Below are positions 1 to 10,708 of a stretch of 64,000 nucleotides of DNA, piece after piece. Where the stretch lies: NCBI RefSeq assembly GCF_000328475.2, contig NC_026492.1:62001-126000 (forward strand), written 5' to 3'. The stretch comes from Mycosarcoma maydis (Eukaryota; Basidiomycota; Ustilaginomycetes; Ustilaginales). Positions within the stretch are counted from its first letter, which is position 1; every line of letters begins with the position of its first letter. The notes below the pieces were generated by a model. The model saw nothing but the letters and a program-made list of their open reading frames with translations. It was not told the origin of the DNA and ran no database searches. The translations under genes were made by a program, and so were the position numbers.

Positions 1-350
1 GGCAGTAGGCTGGGCCATTGTGTGAGATCGAGCGCAATTGAGAAAGGTGCCGGAGCGCTAAAGGACGGCAAAAGACACGATGAAGACGCCGGAGTCGACG
101 AAAAAGAGAGGGATGCTGCTACCCGAGAACGCGACAGTACGTTGGTAAGAGAAGGATGCGTGCTGGACTATTTTATGTGTGTGCGTACAACCGTGTATGG
201 TGGCCAAACAAAGATAGGCAAAGGGCTCTTTGTTGTAGTGGAGCTCTGAGAAGGTCCGTTGACGTGTGATGTAAATCGTAGGCGTACAGACTTCGACTGT
301 CGCAAGCAAGGCAGTGATGGCAGCTAACCGACTATGGCTAGTTGATGGAA

Positions 351-379
351 GATGATGAAGATGATGATGATGATGATGG
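351..379. repeat. GAT trinucleotide microsatellite
   Basis: A run of GAT/GAA triplets lies inside the purine-rich first kilobase. It reads as CAT/TTC repeats on the minus strand. It is probably non-coding leader or promoter sequence of an off-window gene. Confidence 0.85.
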
Positions 380-3300
380 AGAGAAAGCAACTGAATACTG
401 AGGCTGAGTGGGAACGGTCAAGTGGGGTAAGGGGAAAAATCGAGGGAGGGGCAGAGTGAAAGAGAGATCGCCCTTCTTTGGCGTGAGATTTCGGTGCGCG
501 GTTGGTGGACTGTCGGAAAGATTGGGTGAAATGAGTAAGTGTGACTGCTGAGAGAGTCTTGTGTGATGGACCGACAGAATAAGTGAGTAAGGGCGAAAGG
601 GACGGGCCGTATGACCGAGTGACCACGGACTGAAACGTGAAATGTGTGAATGCGTTGGTTAAAAGTCGACCAACGAGGCTGATTCCAGGTTTTCAGCTGA
701 GTAGACGAGTCTAGCCAAAAAAGAATTTTTTATAATATAAAATCAGTTTTGAAATCATCGATAAGAACGTGCGGACTGCGGTCTGGAGCCTCAAATCTGC
801 GTACCGGAAAGGGAAAAAAATTGAAAGAAAAAAGGAGAGGAGAGGGGGAAATGAGGGGTTAAGAGCGTGAGAGCATCGAAGCGAGGGGGGGGAATGGGCC
901 GCTAGACCAGCTGAGCTTCTGCAAGAGTCAACCCGAGTAAACAATAAGGGGGAAAGGAAGAGAAAAAAGTGACCCCATAACCCACTCAGAGCGGCCTTTC
1001 CCCTCCATCAGTCGCGATTAGAGCCAGCCTTGTGCTTCATTTCGAGTTGCTCGCTTTACCATCCGGCCTTTGCGGTGCAAAATTAGGTAGCAAACGCTAC
1101 TACCGTGAGAAGGATGCAAACAGAGCCGGTAAGCTCAAAGTCAGGCCCGCTCAAAAACAATTGTGAAAAACCTCGATTGGAAATGCCGAGCATCGAACGT
1201 GGCAGGGATGCTGATTTCATGGGCCAGATGCATGTCTATCGCTCAACCTTTTGGAATAGTCACAGTAATACTGTAGCAAAAGTAGTCATGAGTTGCCTCA
1301 AGCATGGGGGAGCGGAGCGAAGACAAGGCAGGGAAGCCATTCGTGATTTCCTCTGACTGTGGGGTATCTTTCGTCGGACATGTTCAGACCGGAAAGTTTT
1401 TTTTCTTCTTTATTCGAAAGCGTGGGTCAATGGAGAAGGAAGATCAGACACAAAGCGTACGCGGCGGCGGAGCAGTCCCACCCTTGAAATACTATTAATA
1501 TAAAGCTAAGTTCAAAAAATATTACGAAAGGCAATTGACAGAGCCGGAATGCCCGTGTTGCGTCTACGACTACAATCTGTTTTCCTTGATGGTGACAGAC
1601 GAATCGAAAGTTTCGCCTTTTTCTTATCCAAACAATTCTCGCGAACAATGAGTGAACACCATGCAGTGCTGAGCCAATCGCGGGGCGGGGTCGAGTTTGA
1701 TGATGTCTGACGCTAAAACTTTCTTGCCTTTTTTTTCCAAACTTTCTCCGCGTTCGCGTTTCGATTCTCAAGATTCACGCTTGATACTGTCCGCCACCCG
1801 CTTCTCCCCGGTCGGCCATCCACAATGTGAATTATGCTCGCTAACCAAGTCTCTCTTTCACCCCGTCTAAAGAGGTGACCGGTTAGCCGGAATTGACCAC
1901 TTCCACGTCCACGCTGCCCTTTGTGCACTGACGTTCCAACGTCTTTCCTTCTTGCTTTTGAACCTCATCTCGTACCCACTTGTTCGGCGTGCATGACCAG
2001 AGCAAGTGAACGAGATGCGACATACGGTCGCCAGGGAAGTCGGAAAATAAGTCTGTACCACAATCACGAATTTGTGCCTTCATCGGCATGTCTGTTGTGA
2101 CGCCCAATCGATGTCAAGGTTCAGCTCTAGCTGGTTGGTGCCAAGTCTACTTCGTGTTCGTTCCAGACTCGAGTCTCTCTCTTGGCATGGTTCTACCTGG
2201 TTGCGGCACACTCCCGTTTTATGAAAATTGCGTGCGGATGCATGTCGGTCGACGCGCCGCCTATGCTTTGTGGCTGCCGTGTGCCAGCGCGTTCCCTGTC
2301 AAATCGTGAATTCTTTGCCCATGCAGCTCCTCGGAGCATTTTCCTTCCTTGTTCATGTGCGCCCTTGATTCAATTAAGGCTTCTTTCCTAATGTCATTCC
2401 TCTGAGTCGTCACTCTCGCGTCATCACATAACGTTAAATCATGAATCATCGGATGAACTCTGACGCACCTTGAATCTGTGGCCTTTTCTTATTGTTCGTC
2501 CAATCAGTGGCACTTGTATTGTAGCTCGCTCCATTCGGCATGGCTAGTCGTCATTGGAGCGCGACTCTGCTCCTATCCAACGTTGTTCGATGGCCTTTCC
2601 AACCCTCATGAACGGTCATATCTGCTAGACAAAAGTGATACCACACATCACCCTCATTCTGGCTACACGCCGTACTGATACGATCATTTTAAATATCGTC
2701 GACATTTCTACCCCATGCTACTCACTGACTGACCGACAATCATGTTTTCTGTGCTGAATCACAGCTGATGAAGCCGACGCACAGCGTCCGATCCGAAATC
2801 TCTCTGTTACATTACCGAGCTGCCTATTCTTACTTGCCAACCGAGAGCAAGGACCATCCCAGTCCACGAGACTATGCATGCTTCGACATAGCAGATGTAC
2901 TGTAACAGTGCTTTTTCATTCGCCTCCTGTGCTGTCAAAGTGCCTCGCTTGGAAAAGCTTACCATGCATATCTTTCAGAAACTTGTAATTGTCGTTTTTT
3001 GGTTGCCGATGCTCTCAGTACGTTATGCTTTGCTTCTGCTCATTTTATTCACGATTGTCGGGTTTTTAGTCTGTGAGTGTGAGTGGAACCACCTTGTCAC
3101 AATCACGAATTTTTGCTCAGCCGAGGATCTGTCATTTTCTTCGCTTCGACCTGATAATTTGGCCGCCAGATTTCGTCACTTGCTTTGGCTTACACCGTGT
3201 TCACTGTCATTGACACGTTCGTGCTCCTAGCCGCCTTCGTATTGAGGCTGGCGATCGGAAAGATCCGTGTCGCACGCTCCTCTTACCGTAGCAAATGTTT

Positions 3301-6300
3301 GGCGATGGGAAAGGATTACGGGCGATATCAGCGACATCACAATTGCCACGCGCTGAAGCTCACTCGGCGTCCACCCCCACCTTCACAAGAGTTTGGCCGT
3401 GGCTCCGCCGGGAGAGCGGCTCTTGTGTTGGTCATAAATGTGTTGATTGCGCTATCGTCAACATGAGATTAGCACGAATGGCTCCCCGAGAATAGCCGAA
3501 ACGGTTCCTGCTATCGATGTGCGCCTCTGTTGGCCCGAAGCTTGACAAGCTGTCATATAAAGTCTTTCAGCTCAAGTTCAAGCCTCTGTCAATGTTCCCC
3601 CCCCGGGGGTCTTGGCTGGTTGCTTGTGGCTTCAAACAACGCAAAAAGAGCACTTCATCTGTGTCAAAGTCAAGCCTGTCAATAGCTTAACAGTAGAGCG
3701 CGGCAGACAGTCTCTCATGCTATACCATACTTCACGATCTCCCTGGAGAAAGCAATAAAAGCCAATCGTGAGTGCAGACATATCGTTAGGATGAAATAGT
3801 GTCTCTCAGAACGTGTCTTTTTGGTGCGTCAAATTTGTGGCCTTCTGTTCATTCCACGATTCGTAATTGAACTGACCGAGCCTTCTCCTATCCTTTCCCT
3901 CCATGTTCAACTTTTAAAAAAAATGTTATTATTCTTCAAGGCCCGTTCGTGATTCTCGCGCATTGACGGAGTTAATTAAAAAAAATTGACAAATTCAATC
4001 GGGTAGGGCGTGCTTCAGTCAGAGCAAAAAAGATCGTCGCGGGAGCCCCAACCCCGCGGCATCGTGTTCTGTACCTGGCTGCAAATCGGAAATTTTTCAT
4101 CAGAGGTCTCGCAAGTGCAGTGCAAATATGGGCGAAAGGCCCACATCCCACTTTGACGCCGTTGGGTCATCTGCACCGAGCTAGATCCGAGCTAGGCCAT
4201 TTTCCTACTTGTCAATCTCCGCTCCTCTTGTCGAGCTGGTTGTGCTGATGCAAACACAGATCGCCGAACGAGGAAATGACATCGCTGCTGCCTCGGTGTA
4301 ACCCTGTTTTATCGCCAATCAACCCTAGCGTGGCTCAGCGTGGGGCTTTGGAATGGGCCGCGTTTTGACTCAGTATTTGTTGTCGTGATGATTGCCGGCT
4401 GCTCACAAAATTCGGGATTGCCAGGCTCACTCGTGATGTGCAGCGTCAATCGTGAATACATCGACGGGTCTAGACCCGCTTTCAATTTACCTGCTTTCAT
4501 CGCATCAATTCACCTGCAATCGTGAGTCGCTTGCGCTGAATCTCAAGCATCCCTCTTTTTAGATAACTTTAGCTTAAATTTGATGTAAATTTGATACCTA
4601 ACATGTCTGTGGTGCGAAGACTTAGCTGTGCGCGACAAGCTGACGAGCATGGGAGCTGAAAGATAGCAGGTGCTCTCGCGAGCTCATTTACGGCAAGCGC
4701 AATGCGAAAGAAGCTGTTTGTGCCTGAGCGCCAATCGCCATATCAACAACTTAGGGTTGTGGGCTTCCACAGCCAAAGCCCTTATCTCACATCGCCTACG
4801 TGACAACGCAAGGGGGAGACCCCCACAATTTTGAACTGCTAACAATCATAGACGCTCGCTGCTTATCCTACCTGCTGTGCTTTCAGAGGGCCAACTCGGA
4901 CACATGACAGCTGAAACGAACTTACCCCGCGTTAGGTCTTGACAGCTTCGTTCACTTGGCAGATTCGGCTTCAGTGCTTCAACCTGATATAACTCGGCGC
5001 AGCGCTCGTCAAGGTCACGGCAAGGAGACAATCCCGGCATCTTCACACTAGGTTGAGAATTGGCTACAAGCGCTTCAGCAGCTGCTATTTCACCTGGATC
5101 GTAACTTACTCTTCGTCTTGGATTGGAGTCAAGCTCGAACTATCCGCTGACAGACGCTACGCGCGTAACTTGACGAAATTCGCTACAGATTGTGGCTGGT
5201 TTTTTAGCGACTTGGCGCTAGCACGTTCCGCTGCATGGTTTTCACGCAGCCGCGGTTGTCCATTGACGCTAACAGCTTACGTTACAGTATCACGAATGCA
5301 GATATCCAGGAGCTGCACTTACCAAGGCGTAAGCCACGACTTATCGCTCTCTCAGCCCCGCAACAATTATACGTAAAGCGCGAGCCTGATGCTGGTCGTG
5401 GCTTCGATTTGCTGGCAAGCTAAGACTTGCCCGAGGTCGTTGAACGGCACTCTTTCGAGGCAAGGTGCTGCGACAGCAAGCTCACCACACAAGAGCATGA
5501 GGAGCCCCACGGAGCTCGTCCTGTCTAGATGTGATTGACCCTGTCGACTCAACGAGTATCCTGTCCGAAGCAAGAACGCGCACAGCCTCACATTGCGCCA
5601 ACGTACAGTGGCATTCATAGCGTTATGCCCGCCCAATGAAGCCGCATGCCCGGACCATAGTGACGACACCTGGGCAGCGAATGGGGTGCATATTGATCGT
5701 GGGCCCAGACCCCATTTCTGTGTTCAGCTCCTTTTCAGCCCACAGTCCCCATTCGGTGATCGTCGCGACGGATCCGTGCCATGTGCTTGAGCTGATTGGA
5801 TGTCGAACTCACCATATGTGCGTTGATAACGTGTGTTCCCAGGTGATAGCAAACGACGAACAGGTGGATAAAAGATCGGACCGATGTAATCCGCCATAAT
5901 AATTAGTTTTTTAAAGTCTCGCCCTTGACCAGCTTAAGGACTCAGACTGTGACTGTACAGTACTCGTGAGTGATTTGTACTGTTGAAAGGTCCAGTCGTG
6001 AGTAAGCGAAACGTGTCTACACCGCAGACACCACAGATACTGTACGTGCTGGATGCAGAGCTTGACCGTTTCCAGCTCCGACGCATTCGAGAAATCACAG
6101 CAACGCGAACCCTTTTTAAAACTCAGGATTTCCGATGTTAATAAGGGTTTGCGTCTGTCTAAGCTAGCCAAATCGATGTTTAACCTGACGCTCACAACAC
6201 GAGCTTGAGCTTATATTAACTTATAATAACTACAGTAAATTTCTTGCGTGCTTGTGTTCACAGTGACACAGGCGTGATTTCCTGCGTCTTTGAACAAGAA

Positions 6301-7429
6301 TGACGAGCGCCATCTCGTTTCCCGCTTCTTCCGGAAATCCCCGACATAGCAATTTAGCTCGTACTGTTTTGGCTGTCGGTCCACAACTCTTTCAAGTAGC
6401 CGGCAGCGTGTACATGATTTTTCGCCGTAGCGTTTGTCCTGTTTTCGTGCGGAGTCGGATTGCTGGAACCGGTAATCTTCTCTCGACTCGACGAGAATGC
6501 CGTTGCTGACGTCTAGCTTGCCAGTTGCAGCGTGAGAGCCATATCAGTCTTATCATTGATGTCGACCAGTGAGGCAGTGTTTCCTCTGGGGATGACTCTG
6601 TCGAGACCGGCAGCTCTGCAAGTTTCTAGATCATGACGGTGACAGTGACGCTGGGTTTGGGATCGGCCCGGAAGTCTGACTCGCCGACGCTGGCTAACCC
6701 GCCTTGGCTTTCTCACCAGCTAAACTTCGAAGAATCGGATTTCCAGCTTCCCCCACATTCTGATATTGTCGGCTGAGCACCAGGCTGGTAAGCACGCATC
6801 AATAATCTGCTTCTGACCATGCCGACTTGCTTGCGGACGTCACTCTGTTCATGCTTTCGAGCTGATGACAAAGTAATTCACGCAAAGTTGGATGGCCCAA
6901 GCTGAGCGGTTCGTTACAGCCAGTTCTGGAGTCACTGTTGCATTCAGAGTGATTCCGTCTTGTCGAGACTGAATCCGTCAAAATCTTACAGACCGTGAGA
7001 GGATACGTGATATCGAGCTGAGACGTCGCTTCCAGGACCTCACTCGCCACTCGCCGAATCTGTTCGGGTGCCAGTCAGCGGTCAATTGTACTACCGACAT
7101 GGAACAACACGGCGCGTCAATATGCCGGTCACCATTCGAGGGGCGATCTTGACCCTGCTTTCGGCATACCATCACACAGTGTTGAATTGTCTCTCTTCTC
7201 TATGGGGGTTTCTCCGTTTTGCCGACTCGCCGGCATAAGATCTCGATTCCCCTTCCCCGCATCTGACCAGAGGCTATAAAGAGGTGAAGCGACAGCACGT
7301 GTGTCGATCTCACACTCTTGGCTGGCTGGCATACGAACACAAGATCCACTCTCTGTGACTTGGAGATGGAAGTCTTGTGCCAGCCCGATCAGAAAGTCTG
7401 AGACGGTCGCTCCACCCGATTCGACTTGA

Positions 7430-7438
7430 ACAAAGGGA
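7430..7438 (+). promoter_or_regulatory. Perfect match to pheromone response element
   Basis: The nonamer ACAAAGGGA equals the consensus bound by the HMG-box factor Prf1 in U. maydis. It is a single copy, and about one chance match is expected in two windows of this size counting both strands. No gene starts close by: the nearest start is over 3 kb away and points away. Function is therefore doubtful. Confidence 0.2.
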
Positions 7439-8114
7439 CAATGTCAGTTACACACGCACGGCCTGGACCGAAGTGCGGGTCATGCCTTCGATTCGCACAA
7501 TCACATATTCACGATTTACGATGACCGAATCCGATACAACTAGCTTATCTCACCCGATACATCATCCGATGCTGCCTATCTCGATGTTGCTCTTCTCACT
7601 CAGTCGAACTTAACCTTCCTCTCTGCCGAAACCCAGCCAATCCATATCATGCTGTGCGAAGCAGAAACGGGTTTTTGAGATCAATGCATGCAGGAACGCA
7701 TTTGCTCAAATCAAAATTCGCCGAGATCCCTCCTCTGTATGAACTTGTGCTTGCGTCTGATGCTCCGTAGACTGAGAACTTGCACGAGAAAGTTTTTTTT
7801 TTTCTTTTTTTTTTTCTTTTTTTTGGCTTTGCATCCTGCGTTCCCGTTTCGCCGGGTTGGGCCTCGCCGAAAGAGTTCCACCGAACAACATGCTCCTTCC
7901 GATCCTCAAACATCTCTCTCTGACAGAGCCCCCGACGATCTAGCAAGAGCAAAAATCAGCGGAAAGGGTCCGTCTTCAGATGTTGGCCTCTGCCATGCCG
8001 AGGTGGGCAAGGTTGGCCGAGAGTGTTTCGGGGTCCACATCACCTATCTCCCATCAATGATTCAGAAGCACAAATGTAGTATATATATGCAAACCTTTCT
8101 TTAATGGCCATTGT

Positions 8115-8227
8115 GGTCGTATGGAGTAGTGGTCAACTTAGGAGATTTTGACTGGTCTCTGTCCTTCGAGGCGGTGGATTCGTATTCATATATTCTCTTG
8201 CCCTGGGTTCGAATCCCAGTACGACCT
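8115..8227 (+). tRNA. tRNA-Gln(UUG) with 41-nt intron
   Basis: This is a full tRNA fold. The acceptor stem 8115-8121 pairs perfectly with 8220-8226. The D arm is 8124-8139. The anticodon stem GGAGA (8141-8145) pairs with TCTCT (8194-8198), and the anticodon TTG is at 8148-8150, followed by A37. The T arm CTGGG-TTCGAAT-CCCAG (8203-8219) is perfect and the discriminator is T8227. The intron 8152-8192 sits at the usual place after position 37. The internal A box (about 8122-8132) and B box (GGTTCGAATCC, 8206-8216) are intact. A T-run just downstream (8228-8236) serves as Pol III terminator. The body sequence agrees with fungal glutamine tRNAs as I know them. Confidence 0.93.
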
Positions 8228-8236
8228 TCTTTTTTA
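8228..8236 (+). terminator. Pol III terminator of tRNA-Gln
   Basis: The sequence TTC followed by a T7 run directly follows the discriminator base of the tRNA. Oligo-T on the non-template strand is the standard RNA polymerase III stop signal. Confidence 0.8.
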
Positions 8237-9205
8237 ATCTCATCAACTCGTGACTCGAAAAGAAAGACTCGTGACTGTTTGATCTTGTTTTTGATGACCG
8301 ACGCTGAATTTGGATGCGCGGAGCCTCACATCTTTTTGAATCAAACACGAAACTTACGGTTGCACGTTGAGAGTCGAGGGAGTGAATGGCATTCACATTT
8401 ACAGCTTTTGAGATGGTGGTGTCTCTGGCCGTCAGCACCTGCCATAACCCTAAGTCTTTTTTTTTTTTCCTGGCGGACCACCACAGCTTGCAAGAAAGGT
8501 AGAGCGGTCTAGTGGGCCGATGCCTTGAGGGGTAGTATCGACCCTAGCATGTCGAGCCAGATGCAGGAACAGGAATCCCAATGAACAATCGAACAGAGAG
8601 TATAGGGACACACCAGGTCGCCAGTCACACTTGTCTAGAGCAAATGAGTCAGTCTCAAGTAACCTCTTCGGCCACCCTCCCACCATGAACGAAGCCCTAG
8701 AGCCATGTTCGCGCTGAAGTGATCACGCTGCGATGATACTCTTGGTCAGTCGTAGCTAGGCGTTGAAGCGGTCTCCCAGTGACTGGAGCAAAATGTAGCT
8801 GTGGCAGTTACAATGAGGCAACGACGGTGGGAAACCGTCTTGAAGATATGAATCACTGCAGTGTCGAGCGCTCGACGTCCGTGTTCTTTGATGCGTCTGC
8901 GAAAGAGCATTCTTGGTCATTATTTACATACAGTGCATGCATCTGTTCAGTGTCGCTACGAATGCTGTGTCAGACAAGCGTATGGGTCGTGTCTGGAACA
9001 ACCAATCTTGGATTAGTGGAACAGTGCTCCTGTTATAGAGTGTGACTCAAACTTTTCGCGCTTCACGCCTCGACAAGCAGGAACTCTTGAGAGTTGAAAT
9101 GGGGTTCGTGACGTTTTGGTTATTCTTTGTCCATCGTTACACAACATACTGTACTTGCAAAGGTATCTTCTCCACGCAGAGAAACAGGAGAACTATTGCC
9201 AAAGA
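8237..9205. other. Intergenic region, tRNA to arrestin-like gene
   Basis: I see no supported gene. A T-tract lies at about 8458-8469. The right end holds the 3' flank of the minus-strand arrestin-like gene. Confidence 0.6.
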
Positions 9206-10708
9206 TCACTCGAGCGACTTGTACCTTGGCAAAGGATCTAGTTCCTCTGTAGGAGCCAGGTCTCGTGAGCCGCTAGCTGGGCTCCCGGCGTGGGATTTTT
9301 TTTCGACCTCGAGCAAAGAGTCGATGGTGAAAGTGCAGATGCAGGGAAACGCCGATGGATCGGTCTGCTTGTCATGCAGCACCGATTGCAGCTCTGCACT
9401 CTTCTCCCGGATGCATGCGGCTGGCATGGGATCTTCGCATGCATAAGTCGGCAAGTTGAGCGAATCAGGTCGGCACCCGCACGAGTTGAGGAAGACAGGA
9501 ATGGAAACGTGGAATCGCTTCATTTTTTGACCGTCAATATAGATCAGTTCGTCGTTCTGAGCATCCTTCAATCCAGCCTGGCGGTACTCTCCATCGATAA
9601 AGTCAATCTCGTATTGAATGTAGTTGCGGAAGCGAATGGCTGCGTCGTTGCCTTCGACCGTGCTAGGTCGGATCTTGTTGTCGTCTGGAAGACGAGAGAC
9701 AACTTCGAACGAGGGGTAGCAGTCGCCTTCTGGAGAAATACCTTCGCCACCACCTTGCAGCTTCTTGGTGGCGAAAAGCTCGTCCAACTGCCCTCGATCA
9801 AGTGAGAGGAAGGGCACCTTTTTCGGAGTGACCGTTTCCGTGTAACCCGGCCTCTCGCGCCGCGATGCCAAAGTTGTACGCATCTCGACCGAGGCTCGGA
9901 ATCCAACGATAGTAACGCCGTCGAGTGGGCTGAGCAGATCAAAATTGGTGCGCAAGTAGCCGCCGACGGTGAACACTTCGGATCGGTTGCGTAAGCTAAA
10001 CGGGCCGATACCGTCGGCATGCGTTCGCACATCCTTGTCCCAAACAATCATTTCGTTGCCTTCATCGTTTTGACAGTCGACAAAGTAGACCTTCTTGGTC
10101 GCCGACAGTGACTTGGACAGCAATCCGTGGAATGTCGCCTTAGCGACAAGCTTCTGGTTGTTGACCCCCCAACTGCTTCGCTGAAAGGGGGCCGAGTTGT
10201 GGTCGACAAAAAAGGTTCTTTCGAACCTGTACGTCTTGCCAGGTTCAAAGTAGTCGATTTCGAGTGCCTCGTCGATCGACTTTTCATTGAAGTATGTTCG
10301 ACTCGCCTCGATGCCTCCGCGCGGAAATGAAATGCTTTCGTGACCCGTAAGGGTCAGTGTGAGGCTTTTGAGACGATTGCGGATGCCGAACGAAGACGAG
10401 GAGGAATAGGACGTGGATGATGGGAATTTGATATCCACGTACGCATAGACGATCGCATTTTCGTCGTTGGATAGCTTGGCCGAGGTGAATGCAGTCATGT
10501 CCTCGACCTCGCTGTATGCTGGAGCCTCACCATCGTAACACGGCGAAGAGCAGACGCTCGATGAGGTCGAGGATGGGAACAGCCTCAGCGTTGATGAGGA
10601 TGCGACTGGCGGCGCTGACGACGAGGCTTCCGACGACGACTGGTGACGCTGCCTTTTCGAGGGGAAGAGGAAGACGTCAGTCGAGTGAACGTCGACGGAG
10701 AGCTCCAT
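9206..10708 (-). CDS. Arrestin-like domain protein
   Basis: A 500-residue intronless protein. The first ATG of the open frame is at 10708; the frame continues upstream without another ATG. The N-terminus (MELSVDVHSTDVFLF) and the segments LTLTGHESISF and FEPGKTYRFERTFFV resemble the N-terminal arrestin beta-sandwich. A second beta-rich half follows. Near the C-terminus lie LNLPTYACEDP and LPRYKSLE, which look like the proline-tyrosine tails of alpha-arrestins, although neither is a perfect PPxY. Arrestin-fold proteins of fungi are usually adaptors for ubiquitin ligases at the plasma membrane or endosome. Residues 12-70 are Ser-rich and probably disordered. Assignment is by fold-like motifs only, so a lineage-specific smut family is possible. 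Confidence 0.6.
   Translation of the reverse strand: MELSVDVHSTDVFLFPSKRQRHQSSSEASSSAPPVASSSTLRLFPSSTSSSVCSSPCYDGEAPAYSEVEDMTAFTSAKLSNDENAIVYAYVDIKFPSSTSYSSSSSFGIRNRLKSLTLTLTGHESISFPRGGIEASRTYFNEKSIDEALEIDYFEPGKTYRFERTFFVDHNSAPFQRSSWGVNNQKLVAKATFHGLLSKSLSATKKVYFVDCQNDEGNEMIVWDKDVRTHADGIGPFSLRNRSEVFTVGGYLRTNFDLLSPLDGVTIVGFRASVEMRTTLASRRERPGYTETVTPKKVPFLSLDRGQLDELFATKKLQGGGEGISPEGDCYPSFEVVSRLPDDNKIRPSTVEGNDAAIRFRNYIQYEIDFIDGEYRQAGLKDAQNDELIYIDGQKMKRFHVSIPVFLNSCGCRPDSLNLPTYACEDPMPAACIREKSAELQSVLHDKQTDPSAFPCICTFTIDSLLEVEKKSHAGSPASGSRDLAPTEELDPLPRYKSLE

Larger units (their letters stand above)
1..8114. other. Gene-poor left region
   Basis: I find no open frame here that I would call a gene. Positions 1-960 are strongly purine-rich on the + strand, so the minus strand is CT-rich like smut promoters and leaders. 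This suggests a minus-strand gene lying to the left of the window. Single copies of the AATCGTGA-type motif occur near 2064, 2304, 3103, 3762, 4446, 4519 and 7505, as in other intergenic stretches here. A T-rich tract lies at 7794-7824. On the minus strand, 4846-7332 holds several protein-like open segments and consensus splice donors (see findings), but no gene model could be built. Confidence 0.6.

Noticed and set aside
2895..3230. 111-codon ATG-led frame with a hydrophobic stretch
   Set aside because: It has no family resemblance and contains an intergenic AATCACGAATT motif copy in frame; composition resembles surrounding non-coding DNA.
4751..4757. TTAGGG-like telomere unit
   Set aside because: Single copy without tandem repetition.
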